DNA from: Paraburkholderia solisilvae
GTDB lineage: Bacteria; Pseudomonadota; Gammaproteobacteria; Burkholderiales; Burkholderiaceae
Reading direction: 5' to 3'
Assembly: GCF_902859875.1 (NCBI RefSeq)
Contig: NZ_CADIKF010000028.1
Span: 33,937 to 97,936, forward strand
DNA length: 64,000 nucleotides
Under the pieces are notes generated by a model, which did not search any database, had not been told where the DNA came from, and worked only from the letters and a program-made list of their open reading frames with translations. This document shows, one piece after another, positions 26,660 to 35,314 of the stretch (position 1 is the stretch's first letter; each line of letters starts with the position of its first letter). The position numbers were made by a program, and so were the translations under genes.

Positions 26660-27400
26660 CTATACGGCCAGCACGTACCCCGCGCCACGCACGGTCTTCA
26701 GGATCGACTCCTTGCCGGCCACGTCGATCTTCTTGCGCAACTTGCTCATATGCACTTCGATCAGATTGGTGCCCGGATCGAAGTGATAGCTCCAGACCGC
26801 TTCGAACAACATCATGCGCGTCACCGTTTGTCCGACCCGACGCATCATGAACTCGAGCACGCGGCATTCGGTCGGCAGCAACGCGACTTCGACGCCGTCA
26901 CGCATCACCCGGCGCGCCGCGAGATCGAGCTCGAGCGGACCGACCCGCAATACAGAATCCGCGCGCGCCACTGTGTTGACCGCGGGTTCCTGGCTGCGGC
27001 GAATCAGGCCCTCGAGACGCGCCATCAACTCGCCCGAGTTGTACGGCCGCGTCAGATAATCATCGCCACGCGCGCGCAGGCTGCGAATCCGTTCGTCGAC
27101 ATCATCCGGAACGTTCAGCATCAGAACCGGCGTTTGCACCCCTACGGTGCGCATCGCGGCCAGAATGCTCATGCCGTCGATACCGGGCAACATGCGTTCG
27201 AGCGTAATGGCGTCATAGCCGCCGCCGATTGCGCGTGCAAGCGCTTCGCGCCCGTCACCCACCCAATCGACGGAAAATCCGTAATTTTTCAGTTCCGCGA
27301 CGATTTCAACGCCCGACTTCGGGTCGTCATCGATCGTCAGCACTCGCGATCTCGTCATCGTTCTACCATCCCGAATCTGCCTATCCATTGAACCGGCCAT
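26660..27400 (-). CDS. OmpR-like response regulator with an altered receiver
   Basis: A 246-residue protein: receiver at about 18-130 and a winged-helix DNA-binding domain at about 150-246 (ECRVLEFMMRRVGQTVTR and the LIEVHMSKLRKKID recognition region). The acidic pocket Asp24-26 is kept. But the phosphoacceptor Asp is Glu68 (ITLERMLPG in place of LDRMLPG), the conserved Thr/Ser is Asn96 (VLMLNVP), and the conserved Lys is Arg118 (DDYLTRPY). It should not be phosphorylated in the usual way, and Glu may mimic the active state. No histidine kinase is adjacent. ATG 27400 is chosen for its GGAGG site; ATG 27358 would also open the receiver but has a poor site. Confidence 0.88.
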   Translation of the reverse strand: MAGSMDRQIRDGRTMTRSRVLTIDDDPKSGVEIVAELKNYGFSVDWVGDGREALARAIGGGYDAITLERMLPGIDGMSILAAMRTVGVQTPVLMLNVPDDVDERIRSLRARGDDYLTRPYNSGELMARLEGLIRRSQEPAVNTVARADSVLRVGPLELDLAARRVMRDGVEVALLPTECRVLEFMMRRVGQTVTRMMLFEAVWSYHFDPGTNLIEVHMSKLRKKIDVAGKESILKTVRGAGYVLAV

Positions 27401-27489
27401 CCGTCACCTCCTCGGGGCGCTGTTGCCGTGCATCCCTCTGCGCGTTTCTCGCGTCGGCCATTCGACTGCGCCCCATCCATCCGCCGTCA

Positions 27490-27972
27490 TCAACGCTCGC
27501 TGGATGCTTCGAGGCCCGCGCGCGGCAGCCTGTACGCACCGACCGGATCCGGAAACAGCAGGTCGAGGTCTTCGAGCAGCACCACGCTTTCTTCGTCACG
27601 CGGGTCGGTGCGCGCAACCACCGCGACGCACACGTCGGATTCGCTCGGGTTGTACGGCACGTGTGGCATGTTCGCCGGAATATAGAAAAACTCGCCCGCG
27701 CTCACGAACAGGTGCTGCTCCAGTTCCTCGCCGAACCACACGCCGCACTTGCCGGCAAGCATGTAGATCGCGGTTTCGTGTCCTTCATGCTTGTGCGCCT
27801 TCGCACGCGCGAGCGGCGCAATGGTCACGAGCTGCATGTGGATGCCCTGCGCGCCGACGCTGTCGGCCGAAATTCCCGCCGCATGCACTAACTGCTGCTT
27901 CGCATTTGAGCTCCGCCCGGGCCGCACGACGCGGCAGGTCGGCGCCATTTCGGTCACCGGTGTATCAGCCAT
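27490..27972 (-). CDS. Cupin-domain protein
   Basis: A 160-residue single-domain cupin. Motif 1 is AHKHEGHETAIYMLAGKCGVWFG split near 58-80 (His, His and Glu ligands) and motif 2 is the GEFFYIPANMPHVPYN stretch near 92-107 (His ligand). So a mononuclear metal site is likely. Proteins of this type include sugar isomerase-like and regulatory cupins; the reaction cannot be named. It lies 90 bases upstream of the atypical response regulator on the same strand and may share its transcript. Confidence 0.85.
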   Translation of the reverse strand: MADTPVTEMAPTCRVVRPGRSSNAKQQLVHAAGISADSVGAQGIHMQLVTIAPLARAKAHKHEGHETAIYMLAGKCGVWFGEELEQHLFVSAGEFFYIPANMPHVPYNPSESDVCVAVVARTDPRDEESVVLLEDLDLLFPDPVGAYRLPRAGLEASSER

Positions 27973-28279
27973 CGAGTTTCTCCAGCGGTCATCCTGTCGC
28001 GGACCGTGCCCGCTCCCTGCGCAGCAGGCCGCGCCTGTTCACGGGAACGAGGTCGAATCCGCCCTCTGCTCCCGACATAACACATGACGCACGCGCGTTA
28101 TTCCATTGTCAGGAAGAAGATTCCCGAAACCGGCAGGACAGCCGTGCGGAGCCTGCCGGTGGGTTCGGCGGGACGGCCAGGCCTTGGCGGACGGACATTC
28201 ATCGTGGCGCGAGCGAAGCCGGCCGCTGCAATCCGCGCCGGCTCCACCCAGCTTTCAATTGCATACGATCCTCACGCTT

Positions 28280-28723
28280 TCAGTTGCAGGGAATCGTCAC
28301 CACCAGACGGCCGTTGCAACGCGCCATCAGATCGTCGTGCGCCAGACCTCGGTTCCACCAACGCGCAAATCCGCTGCGCGGGCGGTGCCCGACCACCAGA
28401 ATGTCCGAGTTCAACAGTCCCGCATGCGTGGAGATGCTATCGACCACGTCGCCGCACGCCATATGACCGCGCGCGGGCAAGCCGTTGCCCTCCATATGGT
28501 CGAGCGCCTCACGCAGCGTAATCATTGTGGCGTCCTGGATACACGCGCAGGCGAGATCCGACAGATACCAGCCGGACGCCGCGATCGTCGATGTCGTATC
28601 GACGACCGCCAGCACGTCCGTGTGTGCATCGAGCGCGTGCGCAAGGTCGGCCACATGGTGAAGCGCGGTCTTCGCTTCGCGAGTGCCGTCGTAGTAGAGC
28701 AGGATCTTCGAAGGTTTGGACAT
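28280..28723 (-). CDS. Universal stress protein (UspA fold)
   Basis: A 147-residue UspA-fold protein. It begins KILLYYDGTREAKTALHHVADLA and ends GRLVVTIPCN. In ATP-binding members the loop reads G-x2-G-x9-G-(S/T); here it is GHRPRSGFARWWNRGLAHDD, where the final Gly-Ser is lost, so nucleotide binding is doubtful. Members of this family help survival in growth arrest and hypoxia. It is on the same strand as the cupin and response regulator genes, with 307 bases between it and the cupin. Confidence 0.88.
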   Translation of the reverse strand: MSKPSKILLYYDGTREAKTALHHVADLAHALDAHTDVLAVVDTTSTIAASGWYLSDLACACIQDATMITLREALDHMEGNGLPARGHMACGDVVDSISTHAGLLNSDILVVGHRPRSGFARWWNRGLAHDDLMARCNGRLVVTIPCN

Positions 28724-29296
28724 GGAAACTCGCTGAAAAGGTTAGAGAGCCGGTAAGGCTTCGAACGGTGTCTGACCTTTCGTCCCTTGGTCACTTGCGA
28801 AAACGCTTGGCCAGGTTCGCGTATTCCATGCGCCAGATCGGGCGGCGCCCTGCGTGTGCGGCGCAATCGATCTGAAGGGCGGCCGGGCATTTTTTAGGGG
28901 TGCCGCTCAAACCGCGCGGCCGCGAATCCCGCTTCGACAACGCGCAACGGCCGTTCGCGAATCGCGAGGCCGCGTCGGGCTACGTTGTGCTGACGGTTAC
29001 TGGACAGAATTCGTTCGCTTCGGAAACACGCTGCGTGCGAGCACGCCGTGTGATGTCGCTTTCGCCGACTTGCGACGTGAGACACAAGCCGCTTACGGGG
29101 GCCTGCCTTCGATCCTGCCAGGTAGAACGCGGACGTTGCGCATGCAACGGTATGCAAGGCACGGGCGTGGCGCGCAACCGCAAAGATGAACGCACAAAAA
29201 AAACACAGCGCCCGTGGGCGCTGTGCGATGCGATACCTGTCGACATATCGCTGCTTGAATCGCGCCGCCGACAGCGACGCGAATTCATATCTGAAA
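28724..29296. other. Gene-free stretch between the universal stress protein and the sigma-54 gene
   Basis: No gene is supported in these 573 bases. It contains the promoter side of the stress-protein gene and the terminator of the sigma-54 gene at its right end. Confidence 0.5.
29195..29225 (-). terminator. Rho-independent terminator of the sigma-54 gene
   Basis: CACAGCGCCC at 29204-29213 pairs with 29216-29225 across a two-base loop. On the minus strand a run of eight T follows at once. It is 70 bases past the stop of the sigma-54 gene. Confidence 0.9.
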
Positions 29297-30790
29297 TCAG
29301 ATCTGCCTGCGCATCTCCGCGGGCGGCACTTTCATCAGCCGCCGGTACTTCGCGACCGTGCGCCGCGCGACCAGCACGCCCTGGTCCGCCAGCATCTTCG
29401 CCAGCGACACGTCGGAGAGCGGATCGCGCACGTTCTCCGCGGCGATCATTTCCTTGAGCAGCGCACGCACGGCCGCTGCCGAACAGGTGCCGCCGCTCTC
29501 GGTGCCGAGCTCGCGCGGGAAGAAATGCTTGAACTCGAAGATGCCGCGCGGCGTAGCCATATACTTGTTGCCCGTTGCGCGGGAGATCGTCGATTCGTGC
29601 AGCCCCAGTTCATCGGCGACGTCGCGCAGCACGAGCGGCTTCAGCGCGATTTCACCGTACTGGAAGAAAGCCTTCTGATGCGTGACGATGCACTCGGCGA
29701 CGCGCTGGATCGTGTCGAAGCGCTGCTGCGCGTTGCGGATCAACCAGCGCGCTTCCTGCAACTGCTGCGCAAGCGGCGAGCGGCTCGTGCCGGCCGACTG
29801 CGCGAACAGTTCCGCGTACATTCTGTGGATGCGCGCACGCGGCAATACCGCGGGATTGATCGTCACGACCCACTTGTTGCGCACCTGGCGCACCACCACG
29901 TCCGGCACGACGTAGTTCTCGTCGCTGCGGCCGTATGAGTTGCCGGGTTTCGGGTCGAGCTTGCGCACCAGCGCGCATGCGATGCGCAGCATCTCGGCAT
30001 CGCAGCCGACCTGCTTTTGCAACTCCGCATGCTCGCGTCGCGCGAGGCGGTCGAGATGCTGCTCGACGATCTTGCGTGCAGCGTCGCGTCCCGGCGTATC
30101 GGCTGGCAGCGCATCGATCTGCAGCGCCAGACATTCCGAGAGCGACCGCGCCGCGAGGCCCGGGCGGTCAAGCGTCTGCACGAGACGCAGGGCGACGGTC
30201 AGCTCGTCCTCGGTCAGCGGCGGATCGAATTCGACGACATCGGTCAGATCCGCGAGATCCTGACGCAGGTAACCGTCGTCGTCGAGCGCCTCGATCACGA
30301 CGCGCGCCGCTTCACGGTCGCGTTCGTCGAGACGATAGAGGCGCAGCGCATCGTGCAACTGTTCATGCAGCGTCGGTTGCATGCGCGCCCATTCGGCGGG
30401 GTCGCTGCCCTCGCCATCGCCGTTATAGCGCGACGAACCGCGGCCGAACGAGTCGCTGGTGTAGTCGCCCGCGCCATAGTCGCCGCCGATGTCTTCCGCG
30501 GCGCTGCTGCTCTCGCCTTGCGCGTCCGCAGCCGGGCTTTCGAGCGCCGGATCGCGCTCGGCGGCCGGCAGCGTGTCGGCCGCAGCCGGCGTGTCCGTCT
30601 CGGGCGTACCTGGCATGCCGTTCTCATCGGGAGCGGACGGATCGTATTCGAGAAACGGATTCGTATCGAGCGCGGTGCGCAGTTCCTGCTGAAACTCCAG
30701 CGACGACAACTGCAGTAGCCGCACGGACTGCTGCAGGCGCGGCGTGAGTGCGAATGACTGCCTCGCTCGTAGTTCAATTGAAGGCGGCAT
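29297..30790 (-). CDS. rpoN: RNA polymerase sigma-54 factor (RpoN paralogue)
   Basis: A 497-residue sigma-54. Region I is the Gln/Leu-rich N-terminus (SFALTPRLQQSVRLLQLSSLEFQQEL). Region II is an acidic, low-complexity link (about 48-145). The core-binding and DNA-binding domain closes with the RpoN box ARRTVAKYRR, where the last residue differs from the usual Glu. It directs polymerase to -24/-12 promoters with an AAA+ activator. ATG 30790 starts the family match; the frame upstream is not similar. Neither an lptB nor a hibernation-factor gene is adjacent, unlike the housekeeping copy, so this is probably the second sigma-54 that many Burkholderia carry. Confidence 0.93.
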   Translation of the reverse strand: MPPSIELRARQSFALTPRLQQSVRLLQLSSLEFQQELRTALDTNPFLEYDPSAPDENGMPGTPETDTPAAADTLPAAERDPALESPAADAQGESSSAAEDIGGDYGAGDYTSDSFGRGSSRYNGDGEGSDPAEWARMQPTLHEQLHDALRLYRLDERDREAARVVIEALDDDGYLRQDLADLTDVVEFDPPLTEDELTVALRLVQTLDRPGLAARSLSECLALQIDALPADTPGRDAARKIVEQHLDRLARREHAELQKQVGCDAEMLRIACALVRKLDPKPGNSYGRSDENYVVPDVVVRQVRNKWVVTINPAVLPRARIHRMYAELFAQSAGTSRSPLAQQLQEARWLIRNAQQRFDTIQRVAECIVTHQKAFFQYGEIALKPLVLRDVADELGLHESTISRATGNKYMATPRGIFEFKHFFPRELGTESGGTCSAAAVRALLKEMIAAENVRDPLSDVSLAKMLADQGVLVARRTVAKYRRLMKVPPAEMRRQI

Positions 30791-31165
30791 CGTAGGCTGG
30801 TCCTGTTGGTCATCGAAAGACAACTGCTTGCGATACGACCAGAGCAACTGTCGTACCAGCTTTTCCAATTACCTGTTTTTAATCGGCTTTGCGTCTTTGC
30901 ACGACGCTTGCTCACGGGCGATGCCGCGCGCTTTTTACAACCCTCAGGGAAATTCGGATGCCATTACCCGGCGCCGCCCGGCCGCGTCCACACGGCGCGC
31001 GGGCGGTTTGGCAACGACAGGCGCGACCTCAGTATGAGACGGCGCCTGCGCGCCGATGCGGAAATAACGCACGCTCGGGCACGCCGCTTGCGCTCCATCG
31101 GATGCGGGTATTGACGCTTTATGCAACACGACCGCTTTCCAATGACTCAAGCAAAAGGAGAATTC
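30791..31165. other. Divergent promoter region between sigma-54 and the BON protein
   Basis: These 375 bases hold the upstream regions of both genes. No gene or clear operator is seen. Confidence 0.5.
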
Positions 31166-31504
31166 ATGAAAACCTTCCAGCTCATCAAGACCGCAGGCAG
31201 CATCGCATGTGTCGCGTTCGCGCTGAACGCAACCGCGCAAACCAGCGCATCGGCGCCGCCCGCGTCTTCCGAGACCGTGGGACAGCATGTCGACGACGGC
31301 GCCGTCACGACCAAGGTGAAGGCCGAATTGCTCAGCGCGAAGAACGTCAAGTCGACGCATATTCACGTGAAGACCCGCAAGGGGATCGTCTGGTTGAGCG
31401 GCTCGGTGCCGACGGCCGACGATAAGGTCGCCGCGCAGGACGTCGCACAGAATGTCGACGGCGTGAAGGGTGTGCGCAACCACTTGAAGGTCACCACGGA
31501 GTAA
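31166..31504 (+). CDS. BON-domain periplasmic protein
   Basis: A 112-residue protein. The signal peptide is MKTFQLIKTAGSIACVAFALNATAQ, and the mature part is one BON domain (VDDGAVTTKVKAELLS...VWLSGSVPTADDKVAAQDVAQNVDGVKGVRNHL, described in pieces). BON proteins such as OsmY bind outer-membrane lipid or chaperone periplasmic proteins and are induced by osmotic and stationary-phase stress. The ribosome site is AAAGGAG. It is a single-gene unit ending in a shared bidirectional terminator. Confidence 0.9.
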   Translation: MKTFQLIKTAGSIACVAFALNATAQTSASAPPASSETVGQHVDDGAVTTKVKAELLSAKNVKSTHIHVKTRKGIVWLSGSVPTADDKVAAQDVAQNVDGVKGVRNHLKVTTE

Positions 31505-31616
31505 CGTGAGGCCCGCGCATGCGGGCCGCATTGCCCGGTTCACGCGGGTGGGACGATGTCCCGTCGCAGGTAACGGGTTCGCGTGACGACGTCGGTTGTT
31601 GTGATGGCCATAAGCG

Positions 31617-31650
31617 AAAAGCGCCGGCGCGGTGAACGCGCCGGCGCTTC
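31617..31650. terminator. Bidirectional terminator between BON and DUF2383-type genes
   Basis: A 13-bp perfect stem, AAGCGCCGGCGCG at 31619-31631 with 31637-31649, loop GTGAA. On the minus strand a TTTT tail follows. The two flanking genes converge on it. Confidence 0.8.
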
Positions 31651-31680
31651 TTGCACTTTGCGCTGAAGCGGCGCTCGGCG

Positions 31681-32133
31681 TCAGGACTTCATTGCCGCAT
31701 ACTGGTCGCGCAAATCGCGGATGCGGTCATGGTTCTTCAATACGCCCTGATACTGCTGTTCGACCACCGCACGCACGTCGGCTGGCAATTCCTTCTCGAG
31801 CGCTTCTCCATAGCGCTTCTTCGCGACGTCCTCGCCCTTTTCGCAGTCGGCCAGAATCGCATGATCGGTGCGGCTGCCGACCGCCGATTTCAAATCGACC
31901 CAGCCGCGATGCAATGCGCCCGAGACCGAGCCACCGCTCTCCGGTTTGCCGCCCAGTTGCATCACGAGGTCCTGCAGTTCGCGCGCCGCACGCGTGCAGG
32001 TATCGGCGCGCGCACGAAGCAGTTCCTTGAGCTTCGTATCGTGCGCGTCTTCGGCGGCTTTGAGAAATCCCTGCTCGCCATCTTTCGACGTCTCAACCAA
32101 CTGGTTGAGCACCGCAATTACGTTGGTGGACAT
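31681..32133 (-). CDS. PA2169-family four-helix-bundle protein (DUF2383)
   Basis: A 150-residue helical protein. The start MSTNVIAVLNQLVETSKDGEQGFLKAAEDA and the KLKELLRARADTC stretch are the signature of the DUF2383/PA2169 family, a ferritin-like bundle often seen in Gram-negative stress clusters. ATG 32133 has GGAGGTAT upstream. It has no signal peptide. The family's role is not established; its members appear beside desiccation and osmotic stress genes, which fits this locus. Confidence 0.88.
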   Translation of the reverse strand: MSTNVIAVLNQLVETSKDGEQGFLKAAEDAHDTKLKELLRARADTCTRAARELQDLVMQLGGKPESGGSVSGALHRGWVDLKSAVGSRTDHAILADCEKGEDVAKKRYGEALEKELPADVRAVVEQQYQGVLKNHDRIRDLRDQYAAMKS

Positions 32134-32391
32134 TCGATACCTCCGGGTTCTGGTTGGGTGCGCACCCGCGATCGGGACCGGCCGCGACGCGACGGTCTGC
32201 GCATTCGAAAGCCCGCAGTCGACGTGCCCGGGCGGCGGTTCGAGGTGGCTGCCGGCCGCTTTTTTTCCATCTGTGCGGCTCTTTTGCGGCACGACGATTG
32301 CTGACACGTTCCGGCCAGTTTCATCAGCACGCGCAGTCGTGTCGCTGGCCAACGCCAAAAGAACCGGCAACATCGGCAAGGAGAATCGATT

Positions 32392-32676
32392 GTGAAGATT
32401 GGAAGCGCGCAAAGTCTGGTGTTCGTGGCCATCGTCGCATCGGCGGCGGCGGTGCAGCTGCGCGATCGTGTCAAGCCCGCGACCCCGGAAAGCCTCGTGA
32501 TCGACGCGATGCCATCGGTGCGCTGCGACGCCGGGCACGGCGGCGTATTGCTCGCGCGATGCGCAACCGCACACGATGCTCGCGGCACACACGGCGAACA
32601 GGGCATCGACGCTCCGCGCGGACCGTCAGGCAATCACGGCGGCCGTCCTGCGCGGCCGCGCAGTCTTTGGGTTTGA
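32392..32676 (+). CDS. Small hypothetical protein with an N-terminal anchor
   Basis: A 94-residue reading frame with GTG start 32392 and AAGGAG 10 bases upstream. Residues 5-21 are hydrophobic, and the rest is Gly/His/Arg/Pro-rich with two cysteines. No domain is recognised. The good ribosome site and the terminator straight after it support a real gene; the odd composition argues against it. Confidence 0.45.
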   Translation: MKIGSAQSLVFVAIVASAAAVQLRDRVKPATPESLVIDAMPSVRCDAGHGGVLLARCATAHDARGTHGEQGIDAPRGPSGNHGGRPARPRSLWV

Positions 32677-32702
32677 ATCGAGGCGTCAGGGTTTAAGCGC
32701 GC

Positions 32703-32734
32703 GGCGGCCGCTGTATCGGGCCGCCGTCTTTTTT
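32703..32734 (+). terminator. Rho-independent terminator after the 94-residue frame
   Basis: GGCGGCC at 32703-32709 pairs with GGCCGCC at 32719-32725, followed by CTTTTTTG. Confidence 0.8.
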
Positions 32735-32826
32735 GTGTCGATTTTTCGCGCCGTCTTTTCGCGTCGCTTTGCTTGCGTCGCTTTCTTGCGTCGTTTCCTT
32801 TGCGTCGCTTTTTTGCCGCGCTTTTC
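32735..32826. repeat. Degenerate TTGCGTCGCTTT tandem repeat
   Basis: About six imperfect units of 12-14 bases built on TTGCGTCGCTTT sit between the terminator and the stop of the DUF1488 gene. Confidence 0.6.
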
Positions 32827-32829
32827 CGA

Positions 32830-33132
32830 TTACGTCTTCATGCCGCGATCCGGCTCCATCCCTTCGACGCGAAAGAGTCCGCTGTGCAGCTCGACGCTCG
32901 CGCCATCGTTCTGACCCAGCATCTCCGCGCACACCGACCGGATTCTCGCGCGCCCGCGTTCGAATGCGCGCAGCAGTTCGTCCTCCTGCGGCGAGTGTGC
33001 GCCGAAGTGGTCTTCAAGGGCTTCGGCGGTGATCGCGCATTCGACGGCCTCGCCGTCCACATAGGCGTCAAATCGCAACATCAGGTTCGAGCCATCGAAG
33101 TCCGGCTCGTCATCGGAAAACGTGATGTTCAT
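32830..33132 (-). CDS. DUF1488 family protein
   Basis: A 100-residue protein. The start MNITFSDDEPDFDGSNLMLRFDAYVDG and AVECAITAEALEDHFG are the DUF1488 signature. These small cytoplasmic proteins are common in Burkholderiales and Enterobacteria and have no known role. ATG 33132 has GAGGG upstream; the frame before it is dissimilar. Confidence 0.88.
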   Translation of the reverse strand: MNITFSDDEPDFDGSNLMLRFDAYVDGEAVECAITAEALEDHFGAHSPQEDELLRAFERGRARIRSVCAEMLGQNDGASVELHSGLFRVEGMEPDRGMKT

Positions 33133-33351
33133 CGCAGAGCCCTCATATGCTGCGCGTGGCAGTACCGCGTTCAGGATCGCGTTCATGAAGCCGCCTTTTT
33201 AGTCAACTTCGCAATCAATCTCTGTCCGCTACGCGGCCCGCTTCATAGACCGCTTCATAGCCGGTTGAGCAGCCCGCTGCACAGCCGGGCACGCGTCGCA
33301 ACACGCAACCGGCCGCGCCTGTGATGCCGACGACATGAACCGCATCCGCGC

Positions 33352-33900
33352 TCACGCCGCCGCCCTCGACAGTTGCGCGATCAACGTTTTGTTGAACGCG
33401 GGCAGATCGTCGGGTTTGCGGCTCGTGATGAAATTGCCGTCTTCGACGACTTCCTTGTCCACCCATGTGCCGCCCGCATTGCGGATGTCGTCCTGCAAGC
33501 TCGGCCAGCTAGTCACTGTGCGCCCTTTGATAAGCCCCGCGGATACCGGCAGCCATGTGCCATGGCAAATCACCGCAATCGGCTTGTGCGCCTTGTCCGC
33601 GGCCTTCACGAACGCCTGCGCCTGCGGCAACAGCCGGATCGCGTCGCCGTTGACGACGCCGCCCGGCAGCACCACTGCGTCGTAATCGCCAGGCACGGCC
33701 TTGTCGAACGTCATATCGACGTCGACCGCGTCGCCTTTATCGACGTGCTTGAATCCCTGAATTTTTCCCGCCTTGGCAGAAATTACGTGAACCGTTGCAC
33801 CCGCTTCGGCGAGTGCGCGCCGCGGTTCGACGAGTTCTGCCTGCTCGAATCCGTCGACGGCCAGCACCGCCACTTTGAGGCCTTTGAGTGTGTTGGGCAT
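33352..33900 (-). CDS. DJ-1/PfpI family protein
   Basis: A 182-residue single-domain protein. The acid residues of FEQAEL (about 19-24) and the nucleophile Cys in AVICHGTW (about 103-110) mark the PfpI/YhbO branch of the DJ-1 superfamily. Members act as glyoxalase III-type or protein deglycases and protect against carbonyl, heat and oxidative stress. CAAGGAG lies before ATG 33900. It sits among stress-type genes and has no operon partner. Confidence 0.9.
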   Translation of the reverse strand: MPNTLKGLKVAVLAVDGFEQAELVEPRRALAEAGATVHVISAKAGKIQGFKHVDKGDAVDVDMTFDKAVPGDYDAVVLPGGVVNGDAIRLLPQAQAFVKAADKAHKPIAVICHGTWLPVSAGLIKGRTVTSWPSLQDDIRNAGGTWVDKEVVEDGNFITSRKPDDLPAFNKTLIAQLSRAAA

Positions 33901-34231
33901 GAATTCATCTCCTTGAGACTTGAATGCAAAAATCCGCAGCTGATCGCTCGCGGCCGCGCCGCCAGCATCAGCGTTCCCATCGAATGAGCAAAACCGGTGC
34001 CAACGGGAGCGTGACGCTGAACGTGACACAAACGCGACACATAATTCGAGTGTTCGAACTGACTCCGGAAATAGCATGTACTCCGGAAGAAACGTGCGGC
34101 TGCAACGTGAAACCGGCAAGTCATTCGGTCACATGTGCACGCGCCCGCTTTGCGCGTGCACCGCTGAGCCGGCAGCGCAGGAACAGCGCGCAGTGGGGCA
34201 AGACGCCAGCTTGCCTCGCGCGTTAGGGGCG
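33901..34231. other. Gene-free stretch upstream of the DJ-1/PfpI gene
   Basis: Nothing coding is supported in these 331 bases; the right part is AT-richer and probably carries the DJ-1/PfpI promoter. Confidence 0.5.
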
Positions 34232-34525
34232 TCACTCGTCGTAGGCGGCCATCACGAGCCACAGGTCGCGCTCGCCGTCGTGAATCTCCGCTGCGAGCGC
34301 GTACGGATCGCGCGGCTGACACGTCTGCACAAGCACGTTGTGCGCGACCTCGCCGTTGTCGAAGACGCGGCCGCCGGCCAGACGGCGCACCTCGCGCTTG
34401 CCTTCGAACATGAACTGACTGCGCCGATAAACGAGCGGCTGCGTTTTCCACGTCTCGAAACACTCCTTGACGTGCTGAAAATCGCCACCGCAGACATTCG
34501 CCTGAAAATGAGCCGTTGACTGCAT
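34232..34525 (-). CDS. Hypothetical 97-residue cytoplasmic protein
   Basis: The reading frame has GGAGAG just before ATG 34525 and normal codon use. The protein has no signal or membrane helix and starts MQSTAHFQANVCGGDFQHVKEC. It has three cysteines (near residues 12, 22 and 75) and a basic KREVRRLAGGR stretch. I do not recognise a family. It lies in the stress-gene run, which is the only hint to its role. Confidence 0.65.
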   Translation of the reverse strand: MQSTAHFQANVCGGDFQHVKECFETWKTQPLVYRRSQFMFEGKREVRRLAGGRVFDNGEVAHNVLVQTCQPRDPYALAAEIHDGERDLWLVMAAYDE

Positions 34526-34731
34526 GATTTCTCTCCACAATGCCATGCGTGCCGCGCCCGCCTGTGCCGCCTCATCGGGGCTGCCGGCGCCGGTGGATCG
34601 CCGCGCGGCCGGGTGCGCATCGGTTTGCGTACCCGGCGTCGCCGCGGATCGTCACGCATTCGCAGTTGTGATGCACCTGCTGCCATCCAGTTCCCGGACC
34701 GGTTGCGCGATCCGGATATTGCGTCATCGCG

Positions 34732-34944
34732 CTACTGGCTGGCCCCTGAAGCCGCATCCGTCGAAGCCGCTCCGCTTGCGCCCAGCGGTCCGCTGGCCGC
34801 AGCCGGGCCGGCCATCGCGCCGCTGCCGCCCGCCGCGGCGCCGGTGTCCGAACTGCCGGTGCCCGCCTTGTTGCATGCCGCCGCGCCGAGCGCGAGCACT
34901 ACCACGGATGCTGCAATTCCCACCCTGCGTACCATGCTATTCAT
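34732..34944 (-). CDS. Small Ala/Gly/Ser-rich lipoprotein
   Basis: A 70-residue protein. MNSMVRRVGIAASVVVLALGAAAC is a lipoprotein signal with Cys24 as the acylated residue, although the -3 to -1 residues AAA are a weak lipobox. The mature part is 46 residues of Gly, Ala and Ser. CCGGAGG precedes ATG 34944. It is likely a membrane-tethered periplasmic peptide of unknown function. Confidence 0.7.
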   Translation of the reverse strand: MNSMVRRVGIAASVVVLALGAAACNKAGTGSSDTGAAAGGSGAMAGPAAASGPLGASGAASTDAASGASQ

Positions 34945-35023
34945 CGATTCGCCTCCGGTCGTGATGGCCGGCATCGACGCCGGCCTTGGGCTATGTCAGG
35001 TCACGCGCAACACCGCCGGCCGT

Positions 35024-35314
35024 CTATTGCCCCTTCGTATCGCTGCTCGCATTCGCGCCGGGCATATTGGTCGAGTCGTTCATCTGCTTTTTTGTGCCCT
35101 TCGTCGAATGATGTTTCATCTGCGACGAACTCATATTGCCCGAGCCGTTCGCGTTCTGACCGGCCTTCGTGGCGCCCGTGTCGTTGCCGGTGGACATGCC
35201 GGCTCCGCCGCCGCCCGTCGACCCACCGCCCGACGAGCCGCCCGCGCCCTGTGCAAATGCAGCGCCGGACAGCGCGAGAAGTGCCGATACCACACATGCT
35301 TGTGCGAGTCTCAT
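35024..35314 (-). CDS. Small secreted Gly/Ser/Asn-rich protein
   Basis: A 96-residue protein with signal peptide MRLAQACVVSALLALSGAAFAQ and a mature part of Gly, Ser, Asn, Thr and Lys with no hydrophobic core, so it is probably disordered. GGGAGAG lies before ATG 35314. It follows the lipoprotein gene's start by 80 bases on the same strand. No known domain. Confidence 0.7.
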   Translation of the reverse strand: MRLAQACVVSALLALSGAAFAQGAGGSSGGGSTGGGGAGMSTGNDTGATKAGQNANGSGNMSSSQMKHHSTKGTKKQMNDSTNMPGANASSDTKGQ

